DNA of 64,000 nt from Streptomyces acidiscabies (GCF_020010905.1 NZ_JAGJBY010000002.1:496001-560000); one strand, 5' to 3'. Positions 43,192 through 51,617 are shown, counted from the first letter of the stretch. Translations and numbers: made by a program. Notes: generated by a model from the letters alone, not told the origin.

Positions 43192-44649
43192 TCACGTGGC
43201 GTTCGCCGGTGTGGATGCCGGTTCCTTTTCCTCTGTGGGCTTCGGCTTGCATGGTGCCCTGAACTCCGTTATTACCAAGGCCGTTGACACCAGGACCGTG
43301 ATTCCTACGATCCGCAGTGCCGAGCCCATCCCCGACGCGAGGTCGGTGTGGTGGGCCAGCAGTGTGCCGGACACGGCTACTCCGAGCGCCGCGCCGATCT
43401 CCCGTGCGGATGTGCCGAGTCCGGAGCCGAGGCCGGTCTGGTGAGGGGGGAGGGATGTCGCGACGCCCAGAGTCAGCGCCGGCATCGCCAGGCCCGTACC
43501 CACCGAGATCGTCAACAGCCAGCAGGCGTACAGGAGATACGGCGTTCCCGCGTCCGCCGTCGACGTCCCCAGCAGGCCGAGGCCGATCAGTGCGAGGCCC
43601 GCGCCGACCACCGGACGCGGGTGCGCGGACCAGCGTGCCGCGAACTTCGGGACCAGCGCCATGCCGACGATCACGGGGAGGATCGCGACGCCGGTGACAC
43701 CGGGCCCGTACCCCTTGACCTCTTGCAGGTACTGCGAGTTGACGAAGAAGAGGGCGAAGAGGCCGAAGAACCCGGTGGCCAACCCGAGGACGGTGGCGCG
43801 GAGTTGGGGGGAACGGAAGAGGCGGGGGTCGAAGAGGGGGGCTCTGTACGAGGGTTGCGCGCCGAGGCCGGTCTCCGGAACCGCTGAGTCCACCCGCCGC
43901 GCCGCCCTCACCGACCTCCCCGCGAACCCCCCGATCAACCCGGCCCCCACCCCGAACGCCGCCAGGATCACCCCCGACGTCCACCCGTGCTCGGGACTCT
44001 CGATGATCCCGAACAGCACCGCCACCAACCCGGCGGTGAGCAGCAACGTCCCCACCGGATCAAGGGAGTTGCGCGGCGAACGATCCGTACGCGGGGTCGT
44101 CACCGCGACGACGATCGCCAGCACCCCGGCAAGCGGCACCATCGCCCCGAACAGCGCCCGCCACGTGAGGAATTGGCCCACCAACCCGCCCCCGAGGTTC
44201 CCCACCATCCCACCCAGCCCGATCGCCAGCGTCCACGACGCCATCGCCTGCGCCCTGCGCGCGGGCCCCGCGAGGTGGACGACGAGGGACATGGTCGCCG
44301 GCGTGATGAGCGCGGCGCCGGCGCCGGAGACCCCCCGCCCGGCGATGAGCAGCGCGGGCGTCGTCGCCGACGCGCTGACCCCGGCCCCGATCGCGAACAG
44401 CGCGAGCCCGGCGAGAAGGGCACCCTTCCGCCCGTACCGATCCCCCAGCGCCCCCGCCGGGATCAGCAACCCGGCGAAGGCGATGACGTACGCGTCGACG
44501 GTCCACAAGATCTCGGCGTGCGAGGGCCGCAGATCCGACGCCGCGAGCTGCGGGATGAGGAGGTTGATCGCCGCGACCATGCTCTGCGCGACGAGCACGC
44601 AGGCGCACAGCGCGAGGAGGGTCGAGCGTTTCAGGGCAGGCGCGGACAC
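43192..44649 (-). CDS. MFS (DHA2-type) drug exporter
   Basis: A 485-residue transporter with about 14 membrane helices. The loop motif A GALGDRYGRKGALLAGL and motif C-like GRGVSGAGAALITPATMSL place it among proton-driven multidrug exporters (DHA2, EmrB/QacA-like). The start is GTG 44649 with GGAGGAGCC upstream. A LysR-type regulator is encoded divergently 96 bp away, the usual layout in which the regulator controls the exporter. Substrate unknown. Confidence 0.92.
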   Translation of the reverse strand: MSAPALKRSTLLALCACVLVAQSMVAAINLLIPQLAASDLRPSHAEILWTVDAYVIAFAGLLIPAGALGDRYGRKGALLAGLALFAIGAGVSASATTPALLIAGRGVSGAGAALITPATMSLVVHLAGPARRAQAMASWTLAIGLGGMVGNLGGGLVGQFLTWRALFGAMVPLAGVLAIVVAVTTPRTDRSPRNSLDPVGTLLLTAGLVAVLFGIIESPEHGWTSGVILAAFGVGAGLIGGFAGRSVRAARRVDSAVPETGLGAQPSYRAPLFDPRLFRSPQLRATVLGLATGFFGLFALFFVNSQYLQEVKGYGPGVTGVAILPVIVGMALVPKFAARWSAHPRPVVGAGLALIGLGLLGTSTADAGTPYLLYACWLLTISVGTGLAMPALTLGVATSLPPHQTGLGSGLGTSAREIGAALGVAVSGTLLAHHTDLASGMGSALRIVGITVLVSTALVITEFRAPCKPKPTEEKEPASTPANAT

Positions 44650-44745
44650 GGCTCCTCCAGGGAGCTGGACGGTGTGGGATTCCCGGGTGCTTTCACCGTA
44701 GGCTCGACCTGTCCTGCTTTCCAGTGCAACCTTCGCAAGGGATGA

Positions 44746-45657
44746 ATGCGTGTGACGCAATCCGTGGACCTCAACCTGCTCGTCGCGCTGGACGTCCTGC
44801 TGGAGGAGCGCAGCGTCCAGGGCGCGGCCCGGCGCCTGCACCTCTCCGAGCCCGCGATGAGCCGCACCCTCGGCCGCATCCGTACGGCGCTCGGCGATCC
44901 GGTGCTGGTCAGGGCGGGGCGGCGGATGGTCCCCACGCCGCGCGCGCTCGCCGTCCGCGCGGAGGTGAGTACGGTCGTCGAGCGGGCCCGAGCGGTGTTC
45001 ACCCCGGCCGACACCGACCTCCGTACCGTCGTACGGACCTTCTCGATCCTCGGCCACGACGCCATAGCCGCTGCGCACGGGCCCGCTCTCCTCGCGCGCG
45101 CCGCCGCCGAGGCGCCCGGCATCCGGCTGCGGTTCCTCAGCGAGAGCCACCTCGACGCGCCGTTCCTCCGGGAGGGGACCGCCGACCTCGAAGTGGGCGT
45201 CGTCGACAGCACATCGCCCGAGGTACGGACCGAACTCCTCGCCGAGGACCGGATGGTGGGGGTCGTGCGGGCCGGACACCCGTTGCTGGAAGGGGAGTTG
45301 ACGCCCGAACGGTTCGCCGTCGAGGCGGATCACCTGACCGTGTCCCGACGCGGCAAGCTGCATGGGCCGGTTGACGCGGCGCTCGCCGAACTCGGCTTGC
45401 AGCGCCGGGTGGTTGTGAGCGTCGGCTCGCTGCCCGCGTCCCTCTTCGTCCTGCGCGACACCGACCTCGTCGGGCTCAACACGGGGTGGGGGCTGTCGCT
45501 GGCGCGGACGTTGGGGCTCGTCCACTTCGAAGTGCCGTTGCCGCTGCCGCCGTTGAGGCTGGGGATGGCCTGGCATCCGCGCTATGACGCCGACCCGGCG
45601 CACGCGTGGCTGCGAGGGCTGGTGCGGGAGTGGATGCGCGGCGCACTGCCCAACTGA
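44746..45657 (+). CDS. LysR-family transcriptional regulator
   Basis: A 303-residue regulator. The HTH is at the N-terminus (DLNLLVALDVLLEERSVQGAARRLHLSEPAMSRTLGRIR) with the LysR linker helix, followed by the two-lobe effector domain (TFSILGHDAIAAAHGPALL; GTADLEVGVVD; AEDRMVGVVRAGHPLL). It is divergent from an MFS exporter and probably regulates it. ATG 44746 is annotated; GTG 44752 (VTQSVDLN) is the alternative. Confidence 0.93.
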   Translation: MRVTQSVDLNLLVALDVLLEERSVQGAARRLHLSEPAMSRTLGRIRTALGDPVLVRAGRRMVPTPRALAVRAEVSTVVERARAVFTPADTDLRTVVRTFSILGHDAIAAAHGPALLARAAAEAPGIRLRFLSESHLDAPFLREGTADLEVGVVDSTSPEVRTELLAEDRMVGVVRAGHPLLEGELTPERFAVEADHLTVSRRGKLHGPVDAALAELGLQRRVVVSVGSLPASLFVLRDTDLVGLNTGWGLSLARTLGLVHFEVPLPLPPLRLGMAWHPRYDADPAHAWLRGLVREWMRGALPN

Positions 45658-45661
45658 GTTT

Positions 45662-45706
45662 GAGGGTGCCCCCCGGACGATTCAGGTGCGTCCGGAAGGC
45701 ACCCTC
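45662..45706. terminator. Bidirectional terminator
   Basis: Outer stem GAGGGTGCC/GGCACCCTC and inner stem CCGGACG/CGTCCGG between convergent LysR and PEP-mutase-like genes. Confidence 0.8.
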
Positions 45707-45776
45707 GCGAAAGCCGAGCCTTATGACCGGGGTGGAAACGAGAGCGGCTGAACCCGGTCCGCCGGCCCGGCGAAGG

Positions 45777-46544
45777 TCATACCTGCGGCGCGAGCCCCGC
45801 CGCGATCTCCCGCAGCGCCGCCGTCGCACACCGCTGCATCCCCGGCCCGAACGTCACCCGGGTGGCCCCCAGCGTGCCCAGATCCGCAGGCGTCGGGCCG
45901 TCCTCCGGGTGGCCGAGGACGTTGATCGGCCCCTTGACCCCCGCCCGCAGCAACGGCAGCGCGACCGGAGGCGCGAGGATCGGGTACACGCAGTCCGCGC
46001 CGGCCGCCACGTACAGCGCGGCCCGCTCGATCACCGCCTCCGGGGAGGCGATGCCGCGTACGAAGGTGTCGATGCGCGCGTTGACGAACAGCTCCCCGTC
46101 CGCCACCGCGCACACCTCCGCGAGCCAGTCGGCGTGCTCGTGCGGGTCCTTGAGGACTTCCCCACGTGAGTCCTCAAGGTTGCACCCCACGACGCCGGCC
46201 TCCAGGAGCCGTGCCACCAGCTCCCTCGGCGCCAGCCCGTACCCGTCCTCGACATCCGCCGACACCGGGACGTCCACCGCGCGCGCGATCCGCGACACCG
46301 CGGCGAACATCTCCAGGGCCGGGGTCTTCCCGTCCGCGTACCCGAGGCTCGCCGCCACCCCGGCGCTCGGCGTCGCCAGCGCCGGGAACCCCGCGTCCGC
46401 GAACACGCCCGCGCTCACCGCGTCCCACGCGCCGGCCAGGACGAGGGGGTCGTCCGGGCGGCGCCGCGAGTGCAGCGCGCGGAAAATCTCCACCTTGCTC
46501 ATCCGGCGTCCACCGGCCGGGCCGAAGGCCTCCGCCCCGCTCAT
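45777..46544 (-). CDS. Isocitrate lyase/PEP mutase superfamily protein
   Basis: A 255-residue TIM-barrel protein of the PEP mutase/2-methylisocitrate lyase-like group. Seen: LAGAWDAVSAGVFADAGFPALAT start, VSADVEDGYG metal-binding motif, GCNLEDSRG, NARIDTFVRG and GADCVYPI. The Cys of the KKCGH loop needed by true isocitrate lyases is absent, so its C-C or C-P lyase reaction is uncertain. ATG 46544 overlaps the AhpD-like stop (ATGA). A second ATG at 46502 lies in an identical context because 42 bp are duplicated. The 46502 start gives the usual family N-terminus. Confidence 0.88.
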   Translation of the reverse strand: MSGAEAFGPAGGRRMSKVEIFRALHSRRRPDDPLVLAGAWDAVSAGVFADAGFPALATPSAGVAASLGYADGKTPALEMFAAVSRIARAVDVPVSADVEDGYGLAPRELVARLLEAGVVGCNLEDSRGEVLKDPHEHADWLAEVCAVADGELFVNARIDTFVRGIASPEAVIERAALYVAAGADCVYPILAPPVALPLLRAGVKGPINVLGHPEDGPTPADLGTLGATRVTFGPGMQRCATAALREIAAGLAPQV

Positions 46545-46558
46545 CCGGCGTCCTCCGG
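46497..46558 (-). repeat. 42-bp duplication at the AhpD-like/PEP-mutase-like gene junction
   Basis: GCTCATCCGGCGTCC-N-CCGG occurs at 46497 and at 46539, 42 bp apart. Each copy carries a possible start codon (ATG on the minus strand), so the repeat adds 14 codons in frame to the downstream gene. Confidence 0.75.
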
Positions 46559-47032
46559 CAGGTACGTCCCCGCGACCATCCTCGTCGTCACGCCGATCCT
46601 GTTCCACGCGTTGATCACCGTGATCACCGAGATGAGCCGCGCCAGCTCCGTCTCCCCGAACAGCTTCGCCGCGTTGCCGTACACCTCGTCCGACACCGGG
46701 CCCTCCGTCAGCCGGGTCATTGCCTCGGCCAGCTCGATCGCCGCGACCTCGCGCTCGGTGTAGAAGTGCCGGGACTCCTTCCACACGGTCAGCTGCATCA
46801 GCCGCTCGACACTCTCGCCGTTCGCCAGCGCGTCCTTGCTGTGCATGTCCACGCAGAACGCACACCCGTTGACCTGCGAGACCCGCACCTTGACGAGGTA
46901 CCTGAGCGTCGCGTCGACGCCCTGCTGAGCCGCCGCGTCCAGTCTCACCAACGCGCGATAGACCTCCGGCACCCTCTCCGCCAGCACCATCCGCGGACAG
47001 TGCGCCGCCCGCTCCCGCTCCGCTGTGCTCAT
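46541..47032 (-). CDS. AhpD-like alkylhydroperoxidase (carboxymuconolactone decarboxylase family)
   Basis: A 163-residue helical protein with the AhpD core: KVRVSQVNGCAFCVDMHSKDAL, where CAFC is the redox pair followed by the conserved His, and the tail INAWNRIGVTTRM. It should reduce organic peroxides or act as a thiol-linked partner. It is the first gene of a two-gene unit with the PEP-mutase-like protein and is divergent from a MocR-type regulator, a likely controller. ATG 47032 is chosen. Confidence 0.9.
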   Translation of the reverse strand: MSTAERERAAHCPRMVLAERVPEVYRALVRLDAAAQQGVDATLRYLVKVRVSQVNGCAFCVDMHSKDALANGESVERLMQLTVWKESRHFYTEREVAAIELAEAMTRLTEGPVSDEVYGNAAKLFGETELARLISVITVINAWNRIGVTTRMVAGTYLPEDAG

Positions 47033-47066
47033 GCAACCGACCCTAAAATGCAAGCAGCCCACGGAT

Positions 47067-47101
47067 ATGGTCCATTCCGTGACCGAAAACGTGGGCCAAT
47101 C
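47067..47101. promoter_or_regulatory. Direct repeat in the MocR divergent promoter region
   Basis: ATGGTCCATTC (47067-47077) and GTGGGCCAATC (47091-47101) form a direct repeat with 24-bp period. MocR-family proteins are known to bind direct repeats near their own genes. Confidence 0.4.
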
Positions 47102-47115
47102 GGGAGGGGCCGAAG

Positions 47116-48615
47116 GTGGACGAGAACGGTGACGAACCCGTCGTCATGACCGGCCTGGCCGGTATCCCCACCTCCGAGGCCGTCCCCGTGTACGACAACC
47201 CCGGCCCCGACGAGCCCCAGGAAGCACCCCCCGCCCCACCCCCCGTCGGCCTAGGCATCGACCTCCACCTGGTCCCCACCGGCCCCCACCTCCGGCGCGG
47301 CCTCACCGACGCCCTGCGGGAGGCCGTACGCAGCGGCCGACTCGGGCCGGGGACGCGGCTGCCGTCGTCGCGGGTGCTGGCCGTCGATCTGGGGATCGCC
47401 CGGAACACCGTTGCCGATGCGTACGCCGATCTCGTCGCCGAGGGGTGGCTGACCGCGCGGCAGGGGTCCGGGACCCGGGTCGCCGAGCGGCCCGTGCCGC
47501 AACGGGAGACCAGGGGCGGCGGGCACCGGCGCGCTCCCGGCAAGCCGCGGTACAGCCTGCTGCCGGGCAGCCCCGACCTCGCCGCGTTCCCGCGCGCCGA
47601 GTGGCTCAAGGCGGCCCGGCGCGCCTTCACCGCCGCGCCCAACGACGTCCTCGGGTACGGCGACCCCCGCGGCCTGCCCGAACTGCGCGCCGCGCTCGCC
47701 GGTTACCTCGCCCGCGTACGCGGCGTCCGCACCGACCCCGAGCACCTCCTCATCTCCACCGGCTTCTCCCACAGCCTCCGCCTCCTCGGTGAACTCCTGC
47801 ACGCGCGCGGCGTCCGCACCCTCGCCGTCGAGTCGTACGGCCTCCCGCCCCACTGGGCGATCCTCGAACGCGCCGGCCTCACCACGACCCCCCTCCCCTT
47901 CGACACCCACGGCACCCGCGTCGAGAACCTGCCCGCCAGTGCGGGCGCTGTCCTCCTCACCCCCTCCCACCAGTTCCCCCTCGGCGTCGCCCTGCGCCCC
48001 GAGCGCCGCGCGGAGATCGTCGACTGGGCGCGCCGCAGCGGCGGCCTGATCCTGGAGGACGACTACGACGGCGAGTTCCGCTACGACCGACAGCAGGTCG
48101 GCGCGCTCCAGGACCTGGCCCCCGACCACGTCGTCTACCTCGGCACCGCCAGCAAGTCCCTGGCCCCCGGCCTGCGCATCGCCTGGCTGGTCCTCCCCCC
48201 GTCCCTCACGGCGGAGGCGGCCCGCCTCAACGGCGCCCAATCGACCAGCGCCCTCGAACAGTTGACGCTCGCCGAGTTCATCGAATCCGGCGCGTACGAC
48301 CGCCACGTACGCGCCTCCCGCCTCCGCTACCGGCGCCGCCGCGACGACCTGGTCACCGCCGTCACCACCCACGCCCCCGACGTCCGCGTCACCGGCATAG
48401 CCGCCGGCCTCCACGCGGTCCTCAGCCTCCCGCCGGGCACGGAGGACTCGGTCATCCACGCGGCGGCCTGGCAGAGCCTGGCCCTCTACGGCCTGACCCG
48501 CTTCCGCCACGCGACCCTGGACACACCCCGGGACGCGCTGGTCGTCGGCTACGGAACGCCGTCGGACCACACGTGGCCTGCGGCGCTGGCGGCGCTGTGC
48601 CGGGTGCTGCCTTGA
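47116..48615 (+). CDS. MocR-family regulator (GntR HTH fused to aminotransferase)
   Basis: A 499-residue protein. After a Pro-rich N-terminus there is a winged GntR HTH (about 55-125; LREAVRSGRLGPGTRLPSSRVLAVDLGIARNTVADAY split over the DNA-binding helices). A fold-type I aminotransferase-like domain follows (LEDDYDGEFRYDR; PLP lysine in GTASKSLAPGLR). Such proteins sense PLP or amino compounds, for example PdxR. It is divergent from the AhpD-like gene. Its last codons and stop (TGA 48613-48615) abut the right end of the TnpB element, so the true C-terminus may have been altered by the insertion. Confidence 0.92.
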   Translation: MDENGDEPVVMTGLAGIPTSEAVPVYDNPGPDEPQEAPPAPPPVGLGIDLHLVPTGPHLRRGLTDALREAVRSGRLGPGTRLPSSRVLAVDLGIARNTVADAYADLVAEGWLTARQGSGTRVAERPVPQRETRGGGHRRAPGKPRYSLLPGSPDLAAFPRAEWLKAARRAFTAAPNDVLGYGDPRGLPELRAALAGYLARVRGVRTDPEHLLISTGFSHSLRLLGELLHARGVRTLAVESYGLPPHWAILERAGLTTTPLPFDTHGTRVENLPASAGAVLLTPSHQFPLGVALRPERRAEIVDWARRSGGLILEDDYDGEFRYDRQQVGALQDLAPDHVVYLGTASKSLAPGLRIAWLVLPPSLTAEAARLNGAQSTSALEQLTLAEFIESGAYDRHVRASRLRYRRRRDDLVTAVTTHAPDVRVTGIAAGLHAVLSLPPGTEDSVIHAAAWQSLALYGLTRFRHATLDTPRDALVVGYGTPSDHTWPAALAALCRVLP

Positions 48616-48690
48616 CATCCTCCCCTCCCCGAAAGGAGGGGATTTCTGGCTCAGGCTGCCTGCGGGAGCGGCGCTCCCGCAGGTCTTGTG
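48613..48690 (-). ncRNA. Candidate omega-RNA 3' part and right end of the TnpB element
   Basis: Downstream of and inside the tnpB 3' end are two hairpins on the minus strand. One has an 11-bp stem CCTGCGGGAGC/GCTCCCGCAGG with a 3-base loop (48659-48683). The other is an 8-bp stem CCCCTCC(T)/GGAGGGG type with a six-base CCGAAA loop (48621-48642), followed by the end GGATGTCAA. This is the usual place of the RNA that guides TnpB; the guide would be the flanking DNA left of 48613. The exact end is not certain. Confidence 0.55.
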
Positions 48691-49877
48691 CCTTCGGCAC
48701 CAGCCGGGGTGAGACCAGCCCGGACGAGCATCACGCGGGCGGAGTTCTTGTCCCTGGGGGACGAGGCTCCGCACGTGGTGCAGGTGTAGGTACGTTCGGA
48801 CAGTGGCAGTGCGTGCTTGGTTCTCGCTCCGCACGATGCGCAGTCCATGGTGGTGTGCGCGGGGTTGACGAGGCGGACGTCCCGCCCGTGTTTGCGGCCC
48901 ATCTCGATCAGGGCCTTCTTCGTGGCGCCGATCGCCGCGTCAGCAGCTTTGCGGGCCATGGTGGTCTTCGCGAGGAACTTCGGCCGGAAGTTCTCGACAG
49001 CGATGGCGTCGTGATCGCGCACGACGCGCTTGGCCCACTTGCGGGCTGTGTCCTGCCGCTGCCGGGCGATCTTCGCGTACGTGTTCGCCCGCCACCTCTT
49101 CGCGTCCCGATACCCCTTCGACAATGCCTGCCCCCTCGCCGGCTTGCGACGGGACACCATCCGGTCGTACCGAGTCAGCCTGCCTTGAGTAGTACGCCCG
49201 TGCTGGGGGTGAGGAAGGTCGTAGGCGTCCGAGGTGGTGGTGGCGGTCTCTCTGACTCCCCAGTCCACGCCGAGCACACGGCCCGTGTCGGGCAACAGCT
49301 GGGTTTCGGTGGCGACGACGAACGAGGCGTACCAGTGCCCCACCGCGTCCCGGTACACCCGTACCGACGAAGGCACGGACGGGAGTTCACGCGACCACAC
49401 CACGGTCAGCACGATGTCGCCCGCGAGATGCAGACGGCCGTCCTTCAGCCGGAACCCGCGCTGTGTGTAGTTGAGCGTGGGCAGCGCCTCACGCTTCTTC
49501 TTGTGCCGGGGCATGCCCGCGCGCTGCCGCATCGGCAGACGCTTCTCGACGTCCTTCAGTGCCTTCGAACGGGACCTGGCGAAGTCCCGGATGATCTGCT
49601 GTTGCGGCACCGAAGCACCCTCACGCAGCCACGGCGTGCGGGCGCGGGCCTCAGTCAGCATCCTGTCGAGCTGAGCCGGGCCGCACGTCAGCCTGCTCTC
49701 GGAATGCGCCCGATTATGGGCGTGTACAGCACGGGACTTGGCCACGCACTCGTTCCACACCCACCGGCACCGGTCCCACTCCACGAGCAGAGCGGTGCGG
49801 GCGGTCGACGACACACGAAGCCGGTAGGTGTACCGGGCGTGCCCGGTATCCTCCGAAACCTTCTTTGGTGTCGCCAT
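48651..49877 (-). CDS. tnpB: TnpB RNA-guided nuclease of an IS200/IS605-like (IS1341-type) element
   Basis: A 408-residue TnpB. It has an N-terminal OrfB_HTH region (YTYRLRVSSTARTALLVEWDRCRWVWNE) and split RuvC motifs: Asp in VLGVDWGVRETATT, Glu in IAVENF, and Asp in SPRDKNSARVML. A zinc ribbon is present (CASC ... CTTC). All key residues are there and the gene is full length, so it is probably active. No TnpA (Y1 transposase) gene is nearby, so it cannot move without help. TnpB is the ancestor type of Cas12 nucleases. Confidence 0.93.
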   Translation of the reverse strand: MATPKKVSEDTGHARYTYRLRVSSTARTALLVEWDRCRWVWNECVAKSRAVHAHNRAHSESRLTCGPAQLDRMLTEARARTPWLREGASVPQQQIIRDFARSRSKALKDVEKRLPMRQRAGMPRHKKKREALPTLNYTQRGFRLKDGRLHLAGDIVLTVVWSRELPSVPSSVRVYRDAVGHWYASFVVATETQLLPDTGRVLGVDWGVRETATTTSDAYDLPHPQHGRTTQGRLTRYDRMVSRRKPARGQALSKGYRDAKRWRANTYAKIARQRQDTARKWAKRVVRDHDAIAVENFRPKFLAKTTMARKAADAAIGATKKALIEMGRKHGRDVRLVNPAHTTMDCASCGARTKHALPLSERTYTCTTCGASSPRDKNSARVMLVRAGLTPAGAEGTRPAGAPLPQAA

Positions 49878-49930
49878 GACGTCATTCTGCCGCTCAAACA
49901 GTGCCCATGACCCTCTAATCTGGAGTCATG
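49876..49930. promoter_or_regulatory. Divergent tnpB/Arc promoter region with palindromes
   Basis: ATGACGTCAT (49876-49885) is a perfect palindrome over the tnpB start, and CATGAC/GTCATG (49906-49911, 49925-49930) flank a -10-like TAATCT (49916-49921). The Arc-type ATG at 49928 lies six bases after that -10, so its message is probably leaderless. The Arc-type protein could bind here. Confidence 0.4.
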
Positions 49931-50086
49931 GATGAAGAGAAGCGCATCACCCTTCGCCTGCCCGCCGACCTACACGGGTGGCTGGTCACCCAGGCCAAGT
50001 CCGCCCGCAGGTCCCTCAACTCCGAAATCGTCTACCGGCTGGAGACCGAGCGTGACGCCGCCGTGGCGGACGCCGAATTGCCCTGA
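49928..50086 (+). CDS. Arc-type ribbon-helix-helix DNA-binding protein
   Basis: A 52-residue protein (start MDEEKRITLRLPADLHGWLV). The ITLRLP strand, ADLHGWLVTQAK helix and RRSLNSEIVYRLE helix are the classic Arc/MetJ ribbon-helix-helix, in which the strand enters the major groove as a dimer. Such small proteins are common in Streptomyces as repressors or orphan antitoxins. It is divergent from tnpB and no toxin gene is next to it. There is no ribosome site; a leaderless transcript is likely. Confidence 0.85.
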   Translation: MDEEKRITLRLPADLHGWLVTQAKSARRSLNSEIVYRLETERDAAVADAELP

Positions 50087-50179
50087 CGGCGCTTCGGCTT
50101 TCCCTGCCCCTCGGCCTCGAAGGCTCGGGCATTCCCGCAGGAACCCGGTGAACGCCGGCTGTGGGGACCGGTCAGCTGT

Positions 50180-51334
50180 TTACAGCGAGATACCCGTCCT
50201 CTTTGCGATCCTGGTCAACCGCTCGTTGCTCCGCTTGTGTTTCGACACCAGGACTCGGGTCAGTTCCTGAGACGTGGGGTGAACGGCGGCCATCTCGGGC
50301 GCCACCGCCCATGCCTTTTCGAGGCTCTCAAGAGTGCTTTCTTGATCCCCGAGAGCGAGCTGGGAACGTCCGAGGTTCATGTAGAGCGGCCCCACCCTTG
50401 TGGCGGGAAGGTTGAGTCCCGCCCGGATCAAGGCATCCGCCGTGTCCAACGCCTTACGGTGCTGTTCCATGTCGGAAGCCGTCGCGATGACATGTGTGGC
50501 CGTGTTTTCGGGGCCGAAATGGATGCCGTGCTCGACGATGTCCTCCGGGAATTCTTCGGCCACTTCCCAAGCCGCTTCGATGTGCCGGTTCGCCGTCTGC
50601 TTGTCCTTGAGCCGTCCGGCCAGGGTCAGGCCGCGAAGATGCAGGATCCCCAACGCGTACGCACGGTCCCGACCGGTGAGCATCGACTCCGTCCGGACGA
50701 TCGCACGGTCGACGACGGCCAGGCCGCCGGCGAAATCCCCCGAGTTCAGGAACGTCCCCGCGTCATCGCGTGCCGCGACGATCGCCGCGATCGGGTCGGC
50801 CCGCTCGGAAGCCATGCGCTGTTTCATGGTCGCCAGCTCGGCAAGGTGCATCCACCTGTGCCTCGCGGCCAGCCAGTAGACGATCCCGTACACATCGGCG
50901 ACCAGAGTCCAAGCCCCCGGACGCTGTACCAGATGAGCGTGGTTCGTGACCCTGGAGAGCACTCCGGGAAGCCTCTGGAGAACCAGGGACAGTTCTGTGT
51001 TCTGCCGAAGCTGGTTGAGGTCGTCGACTTCCCGCTGAAGAGTTTCGGGATGCTCAGGTGGCGGTCCGGGGACATCGAACCTGCGAATGACAAAGTTGAG
51101 TTCACTCAGATTCTTCTCGGGTGCGCTGCCCAGGAGTTCGTCAAGGGTGAGGTTCAATGCTCGCGCGATGGCGGCACCCACCCCTTGAGTGAGCGCTCGG
51201 TCCCCGACTTCGACCTTGCTCAGCAGGGACACGGACACCCCTGATTTCCGGGCGAGAGCCACCTGGCTGAGTCGTTGTTCCTTACGGCGCTTGGCCACGT
51301 TCGAGCCAGGCCCAGGTACGTGTGCAGCGTCCAT
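50180..51334 (-). CDS. XRE HTH regulator with TPR-like C-terminal domain
   Basis: A 384-residue protein. The N-terminal XRE HTH is at about 12-70 (KRRKEQRLSQVALARKSGVSVSLLSKVEVGDRALT). The long helical C-terminus has TPR-like repeats (for example GDFAGGLAVVDRAIV; ALDTADALIRAGLNLPATRVGPLYMNLGRSQLALGDQESTLESLEKAW). GGAAGG precedes ATG 51334. This architecture is that of regulators that read small peptides or partner proteins. It is divergent from four tightly overlapping small ORFs, likely its regulon. An upstream in-frame extension exists but would run into the divergent promoter. Confidence 0.85.
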   Translation of the reverse strand: MDAAHVPGPGSNVAKRRKEQRLSQVALARKSGVSVSLLSKVEVGDRALTQGVGAAIARALNLTLDELLGSAPEKNLSELNFVIRRFDVPGPPPEHPETLQREVDDLNQLRQNTELSLVLQRLPGVLSRVTNHAHLVQRPGAWTLVADVYGIVYWLAARHRWMHLAELATMKQRMASERADPIAAIVAARDDAGTFLNSGDFAGGLAVVDRAIVRTESMLTGRDRAYALGILHLRGLTLAGRLKDKQTANRHIEAAWEVAEEFPEDIVEHGIHFGPENTATHVIATASDMEQHRKALDTADALIRAGLNLPATRVGPLYMNLGRSQLALGDQESTLESLEKAWAVAPEMAAVHPTSQELTRVLVSKHKRSNERLTRIAKRTGISL

Positions 51335-51494
51335 GTCCGACGCCTTCCCCACTTGGTGACGTTCTCCCCTCCAGGGTCCCAAAACCTCGTTGAGCGCGCT
51401 GGGTGACTGTGCAAGAAGTGTGCAAGTCGCCTGCTGACCTCCGGCGTTGACTGTTGTAACGACAAACCCCCGCGACGTTCGAGCGTCCGGGGGC

Positions 51495-51617
51495 ATGGCC
51501 ACCAACCCCCAGAAGGACGGCGCACCGAACGAGAACTACGACCCGTCGGCCGCGAGCGACGCGGCCGTCCTGTGGAAGATGCACGTCACGAACACGCACC
51601 CCGGGAAGTCGAAGTGA
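51495..51617 (+). CDS. Small protein, first of a four-gene cluster
   Basis: A 40-residue hydrophilic peptide (start MATNPQKDGAPNENYDPSAA, end HPGKSK) with no signal sequence. It begins 160 bp from the divergent XRE-TPR gene and its stop overlaps the GTG start of the next small ORF (GTGA). The tight overlap supports real translation. Function unknown. Confidence 0.55.
   Translation: MATNPQKDGAPNENYDPSAASDAAVLWKMHVTNTHPGKSK

Larger units (their letters stand above)
48613..49927 (-). mobile_element. TnpB-only insertion element
   Basis: Right end: hairpin and TTGACATCC at about 48613-48650, directly at the stop of the MocR gene. Left end is not resolved, but lies upstream of the tnpB start (49877) and probably before the Arc-type gene at 49928. 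The element lacks tnpA. Confidence 0.7.

Noticed and set aside
47116..48615. Naming the MocR gene pdxR
   Set aside because: No pdxS/pdxT genes are near it; the neighbours are AhpD-like and PEP-mutase-like genes.
48613..50086. CRISPR-Cas12-like locus
   Set aside because: The nuclease is a 408-residue TnpB and there are no direct-repeat/spacer arrays or cas genes in the window.
49928..50086. Toxin-antitoxin pair with the Arc-type gene as antitoxin
   Set aside because: No toxin-like gene overlaps or follows it; the next gene is an opposite-strand XRE-TPR regulator.
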